Shown: piece by piece, positions 1-10,020 of the stretch | Numbering within the stretch: position 1 is the stretch's first letter | How the letters are laid out: each line of letters starts with the position of its first letter | Source of the DNA: Anaerolineae bacterium | Lineage (GTDB): Bacteria > Chloroflexota > Anaerolineae > Aggregatilineales > Phototrophicaceae | DNA: 62,196 bases | Reading direction: 5' to 3' | Assembly (NCBI GenBank): GCA_022843385.1 | Contig: JALHNT010000013.1 | Location: forward strand, 1-62,196 | Made by a program: the position numbers and the translations under genes | Notes under the pieces: model-generated | Database searches by the model: none | What the model saw: the letters and a program-made list of their open reading frames with translations, nothing else | What the model was told of the DNA's origin: nothing

Positions 1-3000
1 GCTGTAGTAGTCGAGCCAGGTACCACTGTAGCTGATGTCAGGATGGTTCTCCTGAACGATGTCGGTCGAAGCAGCAAATGTCCCGACATCCCCTACCGTA
101 TCGACCCGTTCGATGCTGCTGTAGGTCGAGCCGAGGTTGCGCACCCGGACGGTGTAGTTGCCGACCGATGGCGCGCGCAGGGTCATCGGTTGTGCCCAGG
201 TGAGGGTCTGGGTGGGTGCAGGGAAAGCCTGACAGATGGGCGGTGCGGCCGCCGAGTAGAGACAGATCTCGGTGGAGCCGACGCTGGCGAACAGGGTACG
301 CCAGACGGTGACGCCACGAGCGTTGGTGAGGTTGAAGAGCAGGGAAGCATCGGGCTGCTGAGTGTAGCGGATGCTGCCGCCGAGTGGGCCAGCGGTGGGG
401 TGGGAGTAGTCCGCCCAGTTGCCGACGTAAGTGAGCGAGGCATGATTTTCCTCGCGGTTGTTGTTCACTGGAATATCGCTCAGATCGAGCAGGTCAATCC
501 CTTCGATGATGATGGTGGCCGCCGAGGTGTTGCGCAGCTCGATGGTGTGGACCCCTGCCGGCAGGTTGAGTGGGATAGCGTAGGGGACATTCCACTGTGT
601 AGATGTTGCTGCGCTGGGGATGGTCTCGCGCCTGACACCGTTGATCCAGACATCGATGTTCCCCGCGCCAGAGAAGAGTGTCCGCCGCACCACCAGAGCA
701 TCGACGGCAGTGGTATCGACCTTGAAGCTAACCTTTGCCGCTGGGTCATTGGAGTAGATGGCATTGCCATCGACCGGACCCGCGCCGGTGTAATTCACCC
801 AGGTGCCGCTGTAGCCCAAGGCCGCATCGCTGTTGTCGTAGCTGCCTGCCGTCAGCGGCGGGTCAAAGGCTGCAACCCGCGCCACGAAGACGTCGTTGAT
901 GCCATTGATGTCGTTAGGCACCAGATTGTTGGTGTTTGCAACAAACGCTATGACTTGCCCATCATTGCTGATGACGACTGGAAGTGCAGAAACCGGGCTG
1001 GTGCTGTTGCTTGGATTGGTGATGCGGATGATGCGGTTAGTGACTCGATCCAGCACTGTCGGATAGGCTTCATAGAGATTGCCTACTGGACGGTCCGAGA
1101 AGCCGATATACCGTCCATCGGGAGAGATGACCGGCGTCGTGACATCTCCGCTGCTGGGAAGGTGTTGGATCTTGCCGGTCTGGTGATCGTACAGATAGAG
1201 TTGCTCGGTTGGCGTGGTATGGCTGACTGGATCCAGACTGGTTGCCGTAGAGAATACGACGAAACGGCCATCGGCGGAAATATCAGTCCATTGTGACCCG
1301 GCATCGCCATCCGGATGAGTGCCATCATTACGCACTGAAATCAGCTTGATCTGGTTGGTTACCCGATCATAATGGAACACATCGCCACTAAAGTTGGGAT
1401 CGTTGGGTACCAGATTTTCCAGCCGCGAATAGAAGCTGACATAGCGTCCATCTGACGATAGATTGGCGAGTGACATATAATAGGCGCTGCCCATATTGAA
1501 GCTGCGGCTGTAGATAATGATGCTATTACTGGCCTGGCGATCATAAATTCCTAACGTCTGAGTTTGCTGATTGCCTGAGTACTCCAGTGAACCATACAAA
1601 ACATATCGACCATCGTCCGATATGGCATAGCCGGCAGCATACTCAAAATAGGGCAACCGCGCGTTTGTCCCGGTTTGCAGGTCACGGACAAAGATATCGT
1701 CAGTCTGCGGTGTGTCACCCAGTGTCAGATTAGACGCTTTGGACGTAAAGACCATGTAGCGACCGTTACTCGACAAGCGCGGGAACATCGACTCGTTATC
1801 GGCCTGTTCCCCATTCGGACCGACCGAGACTCGCGTCGTCTGACAGTTCAGCCGGTCAAAGGCGAAGATATCCATAGCATTATTGGTATCCCCTGGAACC
1901 AGGTTCGTCGCATTTGAAGCGAAGTAGATCAACCGTCCGTCAGGCGACATATCGATGATTGGCGTGTTGTATTGCTCGCGGTTCTGCTGCACCCCCTGGC
2001 TGTTAATCGATGCCATTTGCAGGTCAGCGTTTGGCGCACAGCCGACAGTGCCAGCCGGTCGATCAGGGTTGTTGTTGCGTACCACCTGCACACAGTTGGA
2101 GAACTCGGAGGTGTTGCCCTGACTGTCGGTAGCCGTAGCCGTCATGACGATGCCCGCCTGCCAGTCGGATTCGCTCGGCGCTATTGATGGCGTGAGCGTC
2201 CAATCCAGCGAGGCTTCACCACTGTTGTTGGTGGTGACATTGACGAAACCAATCGGACTCTGCCCTTCGCCGTTGCCGGATGCGTCGCAGGCCGGGCGCG
2301 TCCCGACATAATCCTTGTTGACACTCTGGAAGAATTCAATGCGGTAGGTCTGGTTTGGCGCACTTCTGAACGAACCGCTTACCCGGAGCGTGCCATTGTT
2401 GAAGGTAGTGCTGAATATGCTGAGCGAGGGGGCATTTTGCAGATCGTTCGCGCCGCTGTCCGCGTCCAGCGTATCATTGGGGTTCACCCCTTCGGGCAGA
2501 AGATTGATGCCCATGCCATCGTTGAAGGTGATGCTGTTGTTGGTCAGTCGATTACGCCGCCCGCTGACCACCCGGATACCATCGCCGCCATTGTGGGCAA
2601 TCACTGACCACTCAACCGTTGTATCACTGGTCTGAATGAGGATGCCATGGCTCGTATTGGGCAAGGCGATACTACCGGGTGGGGGACTCATCTTGACGCC
2701 AATGAAATTGGCTGAGATAAGAGTATTGACGGCATTATCTTCAACGATGATGCCGGTTCCATTGCCCGAGATCACGCTGGTCTCGATCCGCGTTCCATTG
2801 GCCTTCCGCACCTGGATGCCGATGCCGTTGCCGACAGCCAGCAGCCCGATGCGATCAGTCCCAACCAGAACATCCTTAATCTGGTTGTTGTTGGCGGTGG
2901 CGCTGTCGATGCGGATGCCGGCCTGGGTATTGCCGGAAATGATGGTGGTTGGAGGACTATTGGTGATCGGCTTGCCGATGAAGCTGTTGCTGGCGAACCC

Positions 3001-5106
3001 ATTGACCAGCACACCGATTCCATTCGGTGCAGCCGTCGTCCCCGCTGGGTTGATGCCGATATGACAGCTCTCGATCTCATGCGCCTGCCCATTGCTCAGG
3101 GTGATACCCACCCCGGAAAAGCCGTTGATCGCCAGCGCCTTGAGCTTCACCGTCAGGTCAGCCACCAGCGCTGTGCTGCCCGGCACATCAACGACGATGC
3201 CATTGGCCGGGGTGTTGGCCGCCTGCGCCACAATCTCGATCAGGGGGCCAGTTATCATCCGGTTGTAACCGGGCTGGGTGCTGCCATCGATGGTGACTGC
3301 TGACGTTAGCAGCAGCGATTGACTGAGCGTAATGCGCCGGACGCCGCTGCCAGGGATATTGAAGGTGATGCTTTGCAGGCCGCTGGTGGTGTTGGAGGCA
3401 TTGACGGCTTCGACCAGGCTGCAATGAGTCGCATTACACGTTCCATCATTGTTCACATCGGTGGTGTTGACCACCAGCGTGTTGGAGGGCGGGGCGAAAG
3501 CCGCTACGCGGGCGACAAAATCATCACTGAAATTGTTCGTATCATTCGCCACCAGATCATTTGCCATTGAGCCGAATACGACGAACTGTCCATCGGCTGA
3601 AATGCGCGGCGCGCCGGAGTTGAACAGAATGGACCCACCAGCACTATTTGAAAGACGAAATGTGGTGGATGTAAAGCGATCATGCACGAATACATCACTG
3701 GCACCATTCGTATCGTTAGCGATCAGATTGGTCGCGTAGGAACTGAATGTCACGAAACGTCCATCAGCCGAGATACCGGGCCACTGCGAAGTCTCATTGG
3801 CCTGACTGCCATTGATTCCAACTGAAACCTGGTTGATGGCCGATGTTTGCGTATCGATGATGAATACATCGGATTGATTATTGGTGTCACCGGGAACGAA
3901 GTTGCTGATGTTTGAACTAAATACAACGAAGCGACCATCCGTCGACATGGCTATCGAACCCATTGAATTCCCGACCAGTGGGCTTCCGTCATAGGAACGA
4001 GTCAGCAGGCTGTACTGGGCTGTCTGACGGTCGTATCGGAAGACATCAAAACTGTAGTTGTTGTCTCCCGGAACCAACATGTTCATTGATGACATGAAAG
4101 TGACATAGCGGCCATCCGCTGAAATGGCCGGGTAGCTGCCGTCAGCAACAATGGTGCTTCGTGATCCTGTCTGCATGTCGTACAGTTCAAGAGGGAACTG
4201 GCTCCCTACTTTTGTCTTGAATACCGCATACCGACCATCCGCCGAGAGCGCCATATCCAGGTGACTGTCATACCCGGTAATAATGTAAGTTACAGCGCCC
4301 GTCTGTAAATCTTTCACGAACAAATCATGAGCACCATTCGTATCGTTAGATACCAGGTTACTGGAATTGGACCTCAATAAGGCAAAACGGCCATCGGCTG
4401 AAATACCGCCCGCAATGGATGCTCCATTACCCAATTCCCCGGTAGCGTTTGATGATACGAGAATGGTCTGGCAGGTCAGACGATCAAAGCGGAATACATC
4501 AGCCGCATTGTTGGTATCGTTCGTAATGATGTTGCTGGCACGGCTGGTGAAGAGGATGTAACGTCCATCTGTGGATATCGCTTTTGTATCAGCCGTCACG
4601 CCGTTGCCCTGTGCCCCATCTGAAGCAATGGAAACCATCTGGATGTTCCCGTTGGGATTGCAGGCTTGCGCTCCCATCGACCCAACATTAGCCGACTGCG
4701 CCAGCGATTCGGCCTGGATCGTAGTGGTTTCTGTCAGCGTCGCGCTGGCTTCCGCTGTCAGGCTGGCGGTGGCGGTCTGTGTCAGATCGTCAGTCGCCGT
4801 CGGTGTAAAGGCATCCAGCGTAGCCGTTTCGGCGGGTGTCTCCGAGGTCAGGATCACTGGTGTTTCTGTCGCTGTTTCAGCGGGCAGCGGCGTCAGGGTT
4901 GGAAGCTCGGTCGGCGTTTCGCTAGGCAGCGGCGCGGCTGTTGGCACGTCGGTGGGTAGTGGCGTAGGGATCGGTGTTTCAGTGAACGTCCCTGTCGCTG
5001 TTGCGGGTTCGGTTGTGGGTGGCTCAGGCGTGATGTCCTGGGCGAGGGTCAAGGAAAAAACCAATAACAGGCACACAATTAGAGCCAGACGCAGCAAACG
5101 CAACAT
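1..5106 (-). CDS. Giant secreted beta-propeller/beta-helix surface protein (3' end beyond window)
   Basis: An uninterrupted frame runs from an ATG at 5106 to the window edge, giving 1702 codons without a stop; the C-terminus is missing. A signal peptide (about residues 1-23) is followed by a Thr/Pro-rich linker (to about 110) of the TPTP type. Residues about 155-540 carry repeated 'ISADGRxVxFxS' units typical of PD40/TolB-like propeller blades. A CSLREA-like motif (CSLVEAV, about 562) leads into a right-handed beta-helix region (to about 870) and a short beta-sandwich-like stretch. A second propeller follows (about 1035-1410). Then come repeats of about 130 residues, each starting with a YxGxWxxY motif, the third cut by the edge. 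It is probably exported and surface-exposed or adhesive. No catalytic motif is visible and the function is unknown. Confidence 0.85.
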   Translation of the reverse strand, partial: MLRLLRLALIVCLLLVFSLTLAQDITPEPPTTEPATATGTFTETPIPTPLPTDVPTAAPLPSETPTELPTLTPLPAETATETPVILTSETPAETATLDAFTPTATDDLTQTATASLTAEASATLTETTTIQAESLAQSANVGSMGAQACNPNGNIQMVSIASDGAQGNGVTADTKAISTDGRYILFTSRASNIITNDTNNAADVFRFDRLTCQTILVSSNATGELGNGASIAGGISADGRFALLRSNSSNLVSNDTNGAHDLFVKDLQTGAVTYIITGYDSHLDMALSADGRYAVFKTKVGSQFPLELYDMQTGSRSTIVADGSYPAISADGRYVTFMSSMNMLVPGDNNYSFDVFRYDRQTAQYSLLTRSYDGSPLVGNSMGSIAMSTDGRFVVFSSNISNFVPGDTNNQSDVFIIDTQTSAINQVSVGINGSQANETSQWPGISADGRFVTFSSYATNLIANDTNGASDVFVHDRFTSTTFRLSNSAGGSILFNSGAPRISADGQFVVFGSMANDLVANDTNNFSDDFVARVAAFAPPSNTLVVNTTDVNNDGTCNATHCSLVEAVNASNTTSGLQSITFNIPGSGVRRITLSQSLLLTSAVTIDGSTQPGYNRMITGPLIEIVAQAANTPANGIVVDVPGSTALVADLTVKLKALAINGFSGVGITLSNGQAHEIESCHIGINPAGTTAAPNGIGVLVNGFASNSFIGKPITNSPPTTIISGNTQAGIRIDSATANNNQIKDVLVGTDRIGLLAVGNGIGIQVRKANGTRIETSVISGNGTGIIVEDNAVNTLISANFIGVKMSPPPGSIALPNTSHGILIQTSDTTVEWSVIAHNGGDGIRVVSGRRNRLTNNSITFNDGMGINLLPEGVNPNDTLDADSGANDLQNAPSLSIFSTTFNNGTLRVSGSFRSAPNQTYRIEFFQSVNKDYVGTRPACDASGNGEGQSPIGFVNVTTNNSGEASLDWTLTPSIAPSESDWQAGIVMTATATDSQGNTSEFSNCVQVVRNNNPDRPAGTVGCAPNADLQMASINSQGVQQNREQYNTPIIDMSPDGRLIYFASNATNLVPGDTNNAMDIFAFDRLNCQTTRVSVGPNGEQADNESMFPRLSSNGRYMVFTSKASNLTLGDTPQTDDIFVRDLQTGTNARLPYFEYAAGYAISDDGRYVLYGSLEYSGNQQTQTLGIYDRQASNSIIIYSRSFNMGSAYYMSLANLSSDGRYVSFYSRLENLVPNDPNFSGDVFHYDRVTNQIKLISVRNDGTHPDGDAGSQWTDISADGRFVVFSTATSLDPVSHTTPTEQLYLYDHQTGKIQHLPSSGDVTTPVISPDGRYIGFSDRPVGNLYEAYPTVLDRVTNRIIRITNPSNSTSPVSALPVVISNDGQVIAFVANTNNLVPNDINGINDVFVARVAAFDPPLTAGSYDNSDAALGYSGTWVNYTGAGPVDGNAIYSNDPAAKVSFKVDTTAVDALVVRRTLFSGAGNIDVWINGVRRETIPSAATSTQWNVPYAIPLNLPAGVHTIELRNTSAATIIIEGIDLLDLSDIPVNNNREENHASLTYVGNWADYSHPTAGPLGGSIRYTQQPDASLLFNLTNARGVTVWRTLFASVGSTEICLYSAAAPPICQAFPAPTQTLTWAQPMTLRAPSVGNYTVRVRNLGSTYSSIERVDTVGDVGTFAASTDIVQENHPDISYSGTWLDYYS

Positions 5107-5285
5107 GAGGAGTCCCCCTCACTCAATGATCATCGTTGAAGGGATTATACTCCAGGTTGCTATTTTTGAGTAATACAGAGCGTATTAATGTGACAATATT
5201 AACCTTATGAGCATGAGAAAGATACTCATTATCATCCTATGGTCATAAGTCTTGCCGCAAAATGATCGCTACACGCTGCCAGCGC

Positions 5286-5684
5286 TTACCGACTCGAGGC
5301 ATTAGCGCGCATGCGCTCGACCAAAAGGTAGGCTTCATCCAGGGTCGCGACTGCATGATAGGCACGTTTGGCGAAAACGTTGGCAAACAATTTCTGGAAG
5401 ACACTCCACATGGTATTGATGAAGTAATTCATGCCGACCAGTACCACTAGACTCACATTCTCCGGGTAGCGATTCAGTGTGTTCTTGGCGTGGGTGATAG
5501 CATTAGCCGGTACCTTCTGAAACTGCCGCATATCAAGGATCATGGCACAGGGCTCATTGGTCTCGCTTGCCAGACGCGCCATATCATCAAAAGCGGCATA
5601 AAGCATTTCCCACTCGAACCCTGATTCGATGGTCATCAGGATGGTATGTGGTTCGCGTTCGCTCCATGTTGTCTGGATGCTCAT
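5286..5684 (-). CDS. STAS/SpoIIAA-like small cytoplasmic protein
   Basis: The gene encodes 132 residues with no signal peptide or membrane segment. The pattern is a short N-terminal beta strand (residues 13-20), an amphipathic helix with 'MLYAAFDDMARLA', a hydrophobic strand 'CAMILDMRQF', a helix, then the strand 'VSLVVLVGMNYFI' and a C-terminal helix. This alternation resembles the STAS or SpoIIAA-like fold, whose members act as anti-sigma-antagonist-type or membrane-associated regulators. The assignment rests on predicted topology only, and I see no conserved phosphorylatable serine. It stands alone between the giant secreted protein, transcribed in the same direction, and the divergent P450. 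Treat it as a conserved hypothetical regulator-like protein. Confidence 0.7.
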   Translation of the reverse strand: MSIQTTWSEREPHTILMTIESGFEWEMLYAAFDDMARLASETNEPCAMILDMRQFQKVPANAITHAKNTLNRYPENVSLVVLVGMNYFINTMWSVFQKLFANVFAKRAYHAVATLDEAYLLVERMRANASSR

Positions 5685-5886
5685 AGCCCGAAACTCCCTG
5701 TTTTGTCACTCGTTTCTATTGTATGAGATTAATCCGATTCGAAATGATAGAGAATTTATCAAGGCCAAGTTTGTCCGCCCAAACTCAGGGTTTCTCTAAA
5801 CAGGCCTGAGGCGCTGGTTAGGATTGATGGTCTGATGCCTTAGCTTCTGCTAATATGAATAGGTATCCGGTAGCAAGAGGGAACCT

Positions 5887-7218
5887 ATGACGATAACCTC
5901 CGTTCCAACCGAACGTCCACTTCCGCCCGGCAGCGCTGGACTGCCGCTGATTGGAGAGACGCTGCGTTTCTTCCTCAACCCGACCTTTTTGGGCAAACGC
6001 TTTGAACAGCACGGATCGATCATCCGCACCCACCTGTTTGGCAAGCCGACGGTGATGATGATTGGGCCGGAAGCCAACCGCTTCATCCTCGCCAGTCATA
6101 TGCAGCATTTTTCCTGGGGCGAGGGCTGGCCCTTCACCTTCAAGGAAATTCTGGGCGAATCGCTGTTCGTGCAGGATGGCGAAGAGCATAAACAGAAGCG
6201 TCGTCTGATGATGCCTGCCTTTCACCGCGAGGCGCTGCGGAACTACTTCGGTACGATGGACAGCATTATCCAGCGCTACCTGACGAAGTGGGAGAAGCTG
6301 GGGCGTTTCACCTGGTATGACGAAAACAAGCAGCTTACGTTTGAGATCGCCAGTGTGCTCCTGGCCGGAAGCGAACCCGGCGATCAGACGGCGCACCTGA
6401 GCCGCCTCTTCACCGAGATGACTGCCGGCCTGTTCACCGTGCCGGTCAACCTGCCCTGGACGACCTGGGGAAAGGCGCTGCGGGCGCGCGATCACCTGCT
6501 GGCGCACATCGAAGAAGCGGTCAAGGCACGGCAGCAGAACACCGGCACCGATGTCCTGAGCCTGCTGGTCGAAACCCGCGATGAAGATGGCAACGCCCTC
6601 ACCATGCGCGAACTGAAAGCCCAAACGCTGCTGCTGCTCTTCGCCGGCCACGAGACCTCAACCGCCATGATTACCTCGCTGTGTCTGGCGCTGGCGCAGA
6701 ATCCTGCGGCCTGGGAGAAAGCACACGCCGAGCAGGAGGCGCTGGGTGAACGTGAGCGACTGACGCTGGAAGATCTGCGCCAGATGCCCTATCTTGACCA
6801 GGTGTTGAAAGAAGTCGAGCGGCTGTATCCGCCGGTCGCCGGTGGCTTTCGCGGGGTGACGCAGGAATTTGAGTTCAACGGCTACCGCGTACCACAAGGC
6901 TGGCGTGTGCTGTACAACATTCCCAGCACCCATCGCGACCCGCGCCTCTACCGGGATGCTGACCGGTTCGACCCGGATCGCTTTGCCCCACAGCGGGAAG
7001 AAGACTCAGCCATGCCCTTCAGCCTGGTCGGCTTTGGCGGCGGGCCACGCATTTGCATCGGCTACGCCTTTGCCCAGATGGAGATGAAGCTGCTGGCGGC
7101 TTATCTGCTACGCGGCTATATCTGGGAAATCCTGCCCGATCAGGACTTGAGTTATGCCTTCTTCCCAACGTCGCGCCCTAACGATGGCCTGAAAGTGCGT
7201 TTCAGCCGGCGAGCGTGA
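5887..7218 (+). CDS. Cytochrome P450 (CYP120-like)
   Basis: This 443-residue soluble P450 monooxygenase has all the core signatures. The oxygen-binding I-helix carries AGHETS (about residues 255-260), the K-helix ExxR appears as EVER, and the heme loop is FGGGPRICIG with the thiolate Cys at residue 390. The N-terminus (PGSAGLPLIGETLRF) and overall length resemble the cyanobacterial CYP120 group, some of whose members hydroxylate retinoids; the substrate here is unknown. There is no membrane anchor. No ferredoxin or reductase gene is adjacent, so redox partners must lie elsewhere. A GAGGG ribosome-binding site precedes the ATG. The gene converges on the M3 peptidase across a hairpin. Confidence 0.95.
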   Translation: MTITSVPTERPLPPGSAGLPLIGETLRFFLNPTFLGKRFEQHGSIIRTHLFGKPTVMMIGPEANRFILASHMQHFSWGEGWPFTFKEILGESLFVQDGEEHKQKRRLMMPAFHREALRNYFGTMDSIIQRYLTKWEKLGRFTWYDENKQLTFEIASVLLAGSEPGDQTAHLSRLFTEMTAGLFTVPVNLPWTTWGKALRARDHLLAHIEEAVKARQQNTGTDVLSLLVETRDEDGNALTMRELKAQTLLLLFAGHETSTAMITSLCLALAQNPAAWEKAHAEQEALGERERLTLEDLRQMPYLDQVLKEVERLYPPVAGGFRGVTQEFEFNGYRVPQGWRVLYNIPSTHRDPRLYRDADRFDPDRFAPQREEDSAMPFSLVGFGGGPRICIGYAFAQMEMKLLAAYLLRGYIWEILPDQDLSYAFFPTSRPNDGLKVRFSRRA

Positions 7219-7231
7219 TGCGATAGACGTA

Positions 7232-7256
7232 GGTGGCACATCATCGGTGTGCCACC
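7232..7256. terminator. Hairpin between convergent genes
   Basis: GGTGGCACA and TGTGCCACC form a perfect 9-bp stem around a 7-nt loop, placed between the ends of the P450 and M3 peptidase genes. There is no T-tract on either strand, so it is a U-less terminator or 3'-end-stabilising structure that could serve both transcripts. Confidence 0.5.
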
Positions 7257-7267
7257 CGCAACACGCG

Positions 7268-8989
7268 CTATGACGCCTGCGTTGACTCCAGTTGGTGAAT
7301 CGTCTGCTCGATCAGGTCAACCAGTTCACGCAGGGTAGCCGCGTCGAAAGCGAAACGTGCCCCGGCTGCCGCGAACAACTCCGGTAGCGAACGGGTGCCG
7401 CCCAGCGCCAGGGCATGACGATAGGCCTTGACCGCGCCGGTCGTATCCGCCAGCGAGTTGCGCCACACCTGCACCGCTCCCACCTGCGCCAGCCCGTAAT
7501 CAACATAATAGAACGGAATACGGAAGATGTGCAGCTTACGATGCCAGCCGGTCAGGCGGGCATCCTCCAGCCCTCTCCAGTCCATACCGGGGATGAAGCG
7601 CGACCACAGTTCGCCCCATTTGGCATCGCAGTTGGCCGGGTTGAGGGCATCCTGCGGCTGGGTATAGACCCAGTGCTGGAAGGCATCGACCACCGCCATG
7701 TACGGCCAGAAGAGCATCATCTGCTCCAGGTGATGAATCCGGGCATGAGCCGCATCGTTGGCCGAGTAAAAGCCGCCTTCGGCAGCCAGCAGATAGGGCG
7801 CGGCCAGCAGCTCCATCGACATTGAGGCCACTTCGCACATCTCGATTGGCACATCCCACTGCTGGGCATAGGGCAGGGCAAATGCCTCGATGGCGTGGAA
7901 GGCATGACCGCCTTCGTGCAGCATCGTCTGGACATCGTCGTGGATGCCGACAGCATTCATGAAGATGAAGGGGCGCTTGCTCAAGGCCAGCGATGCCTGA
8001 TAGCCGCCCGGCGCTTTGCCCTTGCGGTTATCCAGATCAAGCAGCTTCTCGCGCCGCATCAGGGCAAAATACTCACCCAGTTCCGGGTCTACCCGGCGGA
8101 ACATGGCCTCGGATTTGCTCTCCAGCTCATCGACCTGGGTGAAGGGATGCAGCGCCGGGCGCGACGGCGGATACACATCGTCACGATCCACATCCCAGGG
8201 GCGGATGCTGGCGACACCCAGCAGCGCTCGCTGGCGTTCATAGATGCGGGTCGTCGCCGGGACGACCACCTGCTCGATGGCGGCGTGAAAGATCTCGCAA
8301 TCCGCCGGGGTGTAATCGTAACGTCCGAACTGCTTCCAACGAAAGTCGCGGAAGTTATCGAAGCCGGCATTTTTGGCCTGTTGCAGCCGCAGTTCAAGCA
8401 GCTTCGGCCATAGCTCGTTGAGCGCGGGGCGATCCTTCAACCGACGGTCAGCGATCAAGCGCCAGGCTTTCTCGCGCTGGTCGCGGTCATCGCTCTGCAT
8501 CACCGGCTTAAGCTGCGTCAGCGTCACCTCTTTGCCGTCCCACTCGACCGTTTGTGTGCCGACGATCTGGTTATAGGACAGACTGAGCTTTTGCTCCTCG
8601 GTGAACAAGGGGATGTTGGCCTCGGTGAAGATGGCGGCTTCAGTTTTCATCTGGCGCAGTTGGATCTCAAAGCCGACCGGGTTCAGCGCGCTGGCGATGA
8701 GCTTCTCTTTCAGCTTGTTTTCCCAGAGTTGGGTCGGCTCGGCGATGTTGACCATGAAGGATTGCAGCCGTTCGACTGCCGCCTGATCTTCGGTATCGAC
8801 GGTTGTGGCGATGTTGAGCCGGGTCATGCTCTCGATGATGAGCTGCTGCATCCGTGTCCAATCGGCCAGCCACTGCGCCACACTCTCCTGGCTCAAGGGG
8901 CGGCTTTCCAGATCGCGGTAGTAGGGTTCGACCTGCGCCCATTCCCAGCCGTCAAAGTCGGCCAGCGTGGTTGGTAAGGTGTTGAACAT
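7268..8989 (-). CDS. M3 family oligoendopeptidase (PepF-like)
   Basis: This is a 573-residue zinc metallopeptidase of family M3, predicted cytoplasmic, that degrades oligopeptides. The zinc site is HEGGH at residues 358-362 (HExxH class), followed about 25 residues later by the expected Glu in 'MCEVASMSMELL'. Length and the conserved C-terminal 'FRIPFYYVDYGLAQVGA' segment match the family. The start at 8989 is preferred because AGGA lies at proper spacing; an upstream in-frame ATG at 9049 would add 20 residues with no recognisable ribosome-binding site. It is transcribed alone and divergently from the small gene at 9091. Confidence 0.93.
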   Translation of the reverse strand: MFNTLPTTLADFDGWEWAQVEPYYRDLESRPLSQESVAQWLADWTRMQQLIIESMTRLNIATTVDTEDQAAVERLQSFMVNIAEPTQLWENKLKEKLIASALNPVGFEIQLRQMKTEAAIFTEANIPLFTEEQKLSLSYNQIVGTQTVEWDGKEVTLTQLKPVMQSDDRDQREKAWRLIADRRLKDRPALNELWPKLLELRLQQAKNAGFDNFRDFRWKQFGRYDYTPADCEIFHAAIEQVVVPATTRIYERQRALLGVASIRPWDVDRDDVYPPSRPALHPFTQVDELESKSEAMFRRVDPELGEYFALMRREKLLDLDNRKGKAPGGYQASLALSKRPFIFMNAVGIHDDVQTMLHEGGHAFHAIEAFALPYAQQWDVPIEMCEVASMSMELLAAPYLLAAEGGFYSANDAAHARIHHLEQMMLFWPYMAVVDAFQHWVYTQPQDALNPANCDAKWGELWSRFIPGMDWRGLEDARLTGWHRKLHIFRIPFYYVDYGLAQVGAVQVWRNSLADTTGAVKAYRHALALGGTRSLPELFAAAGARFAFDAATLRELVDLIEQTIHQLESTQAS

Positions 8990-9090
8990 ATCTCGTCCTT
9001 TCCTGAAACAAGTGTTCACATGATAACGCAAAACGACGGCTCTGCCCATATCGTGTAAGATAGAACACAGGTGATGCAGAGGTGCGAGCT

Positions 9091-9382
9091 ATGGAACGAC
9101 TCATCAACCGCTGGCTGCCGGATAACCCCGCCGCGTGGGCCGAGGCGCTTTATGAGCATTGTCAGCACTGTCCCCGGTCTGTTGGTGTATATCGGGTTCA
9201 CGGCGCTGACCCTGCGCGGTGCCGAACGGCGGGCGCTGCGGATGGGTGCGTTCAAGTCAGAGAAACGCAAACGCGACAACAAGAAGAAAAAGCATGACGA
9301 AGCCGCGCTGCCCCAAGCCGACGCGACGATGACAGAGGCAGACCCGGCGTCGCTAAGGCCGCGCGAAGCTCGCCGCTCATAG
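9091..9382 (+). pseudogene. Small membrane protein, apparently frameshifted
   Basis: Two reading frames look like halves of one protein. Frame one begins at ATG 9091 behind AGAGGTG and encodes MERLINRWLPDNPAAWAEA before becoming implausible. The +1 frame, from about 9152, encodes a hydrophobic segment (PGLLVYIGFTALTL) followed by a Lys/Arg-rich cytoplasmic-looking tail and ends at 9382. A single-base indel near 9150-9180 would join them into one short single-pass membrane protein. Alternatively only the second frame (ATG 9152, with GAGG upstream) is translated, giving 76 residues. I do not recognise a family. Confidence 0.4.
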
Positions 9383-9387
9383 GTGAC

Positions 9388-9903
9388 TCAGGCTGCTGCG
9401 AAAGCCGAGGTCTGGATGACTTCAAAGTGATAGGGACGCAGATCGTCGTGCAGACGGCTGAGAATGGTATCGCCGTGTCGCAGATCCAGCACCAGCGCCA
9501 GCGTCCCGGCCTGAAGCTGGTCGATCAGTTGATGCAGTTGCTCGTTCTTGAACCCGAACTTCACCCGCTGGGCAGCAAAGCGCCCGGCCAGCCGTCCAAT
9601 GAAACCCCCGACCACTGCGGCTGTCCCCAGCGCGATCAGGCTGCCCAGGGCTGGCAAGGCCAGCGCACCAAACGGGATAATCCCCAGCGCTGAAACCGCC
9701 GCGCCGACTGTACCGCCGGCAAGGCCGCCTTCATCGGGCGTGATATTTTCTTCCAGCACAATCGATTCGCCCTGCTCCGTTTTAGCGACAATCGCGCCGC
9801 GCCGGATATGGACATAATCGAGACCAGCCATACGATCCAAAGCTTTGGTCAGCACAGTTTGCGATGGGAATGCCAGTACCGCTACCTGATGAGTGGTTGA
9901 CAT
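9388..9903 (-). CDS. DUF1269 family membrane protein
   Basis: This 171-residue protein matches the DUF1269 pattern: an N-terminal alpha/beta part (HQVAVLAFPSQTVLTKAL), a mid-protein Gly/Ala-rich hydrophobic hairpin (about residues 63-108, with GGTVGAAVSALGIIPFGAL) and a C-terminal half with 'TLALVLDLRHGDTILSRL'. Family members are small predicted membrane proteins of unknown function, often linked to stress. It is monocistronic; upstream lies the 860-bp repeat region that must hold its promoter. Confidence 0.85.
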   Translation of the reverse strand: MSTTHQVAVLAFPSQTVLTKALDRMAGLDYVHIRRGAIVAKTEQGESIVLEENITPDEGGLAGGTVGAAVSALGIIPFGALALPALGSLIALGTAAVVGGFIGRLAGRFAAQRVKFGFKNEQLHQLIDQLQAGTLALVLDLRHGDTILSRLHDDLRPYHFEVIQTSAFAAA

Positions 9904-10020
9904 TGGTTCTCAACTCCTCGTTTGGTGAGAGGCTATCCACTGACAAGTATACACAGAACATTGCAAAAATCGTAAAGACTTTTTGATGACCCAGTAGACG
10001 AGTGTAGGGCACAATCCCGA

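Noticed and set aside
43..1296. Long open frame on the plus strand (417 codons)
   Set aside because: It lies antisense to the giant secreted protein, whose minus-strand frame shows clear propeller and repeat motifs. The plus-strand translation has no domain pattern and arises from GC-skewed third positions.
5818..6651. 277-codon minus-strand frame
   Set aside because: Antisense to the well-supported P450, with no recognisable motif.
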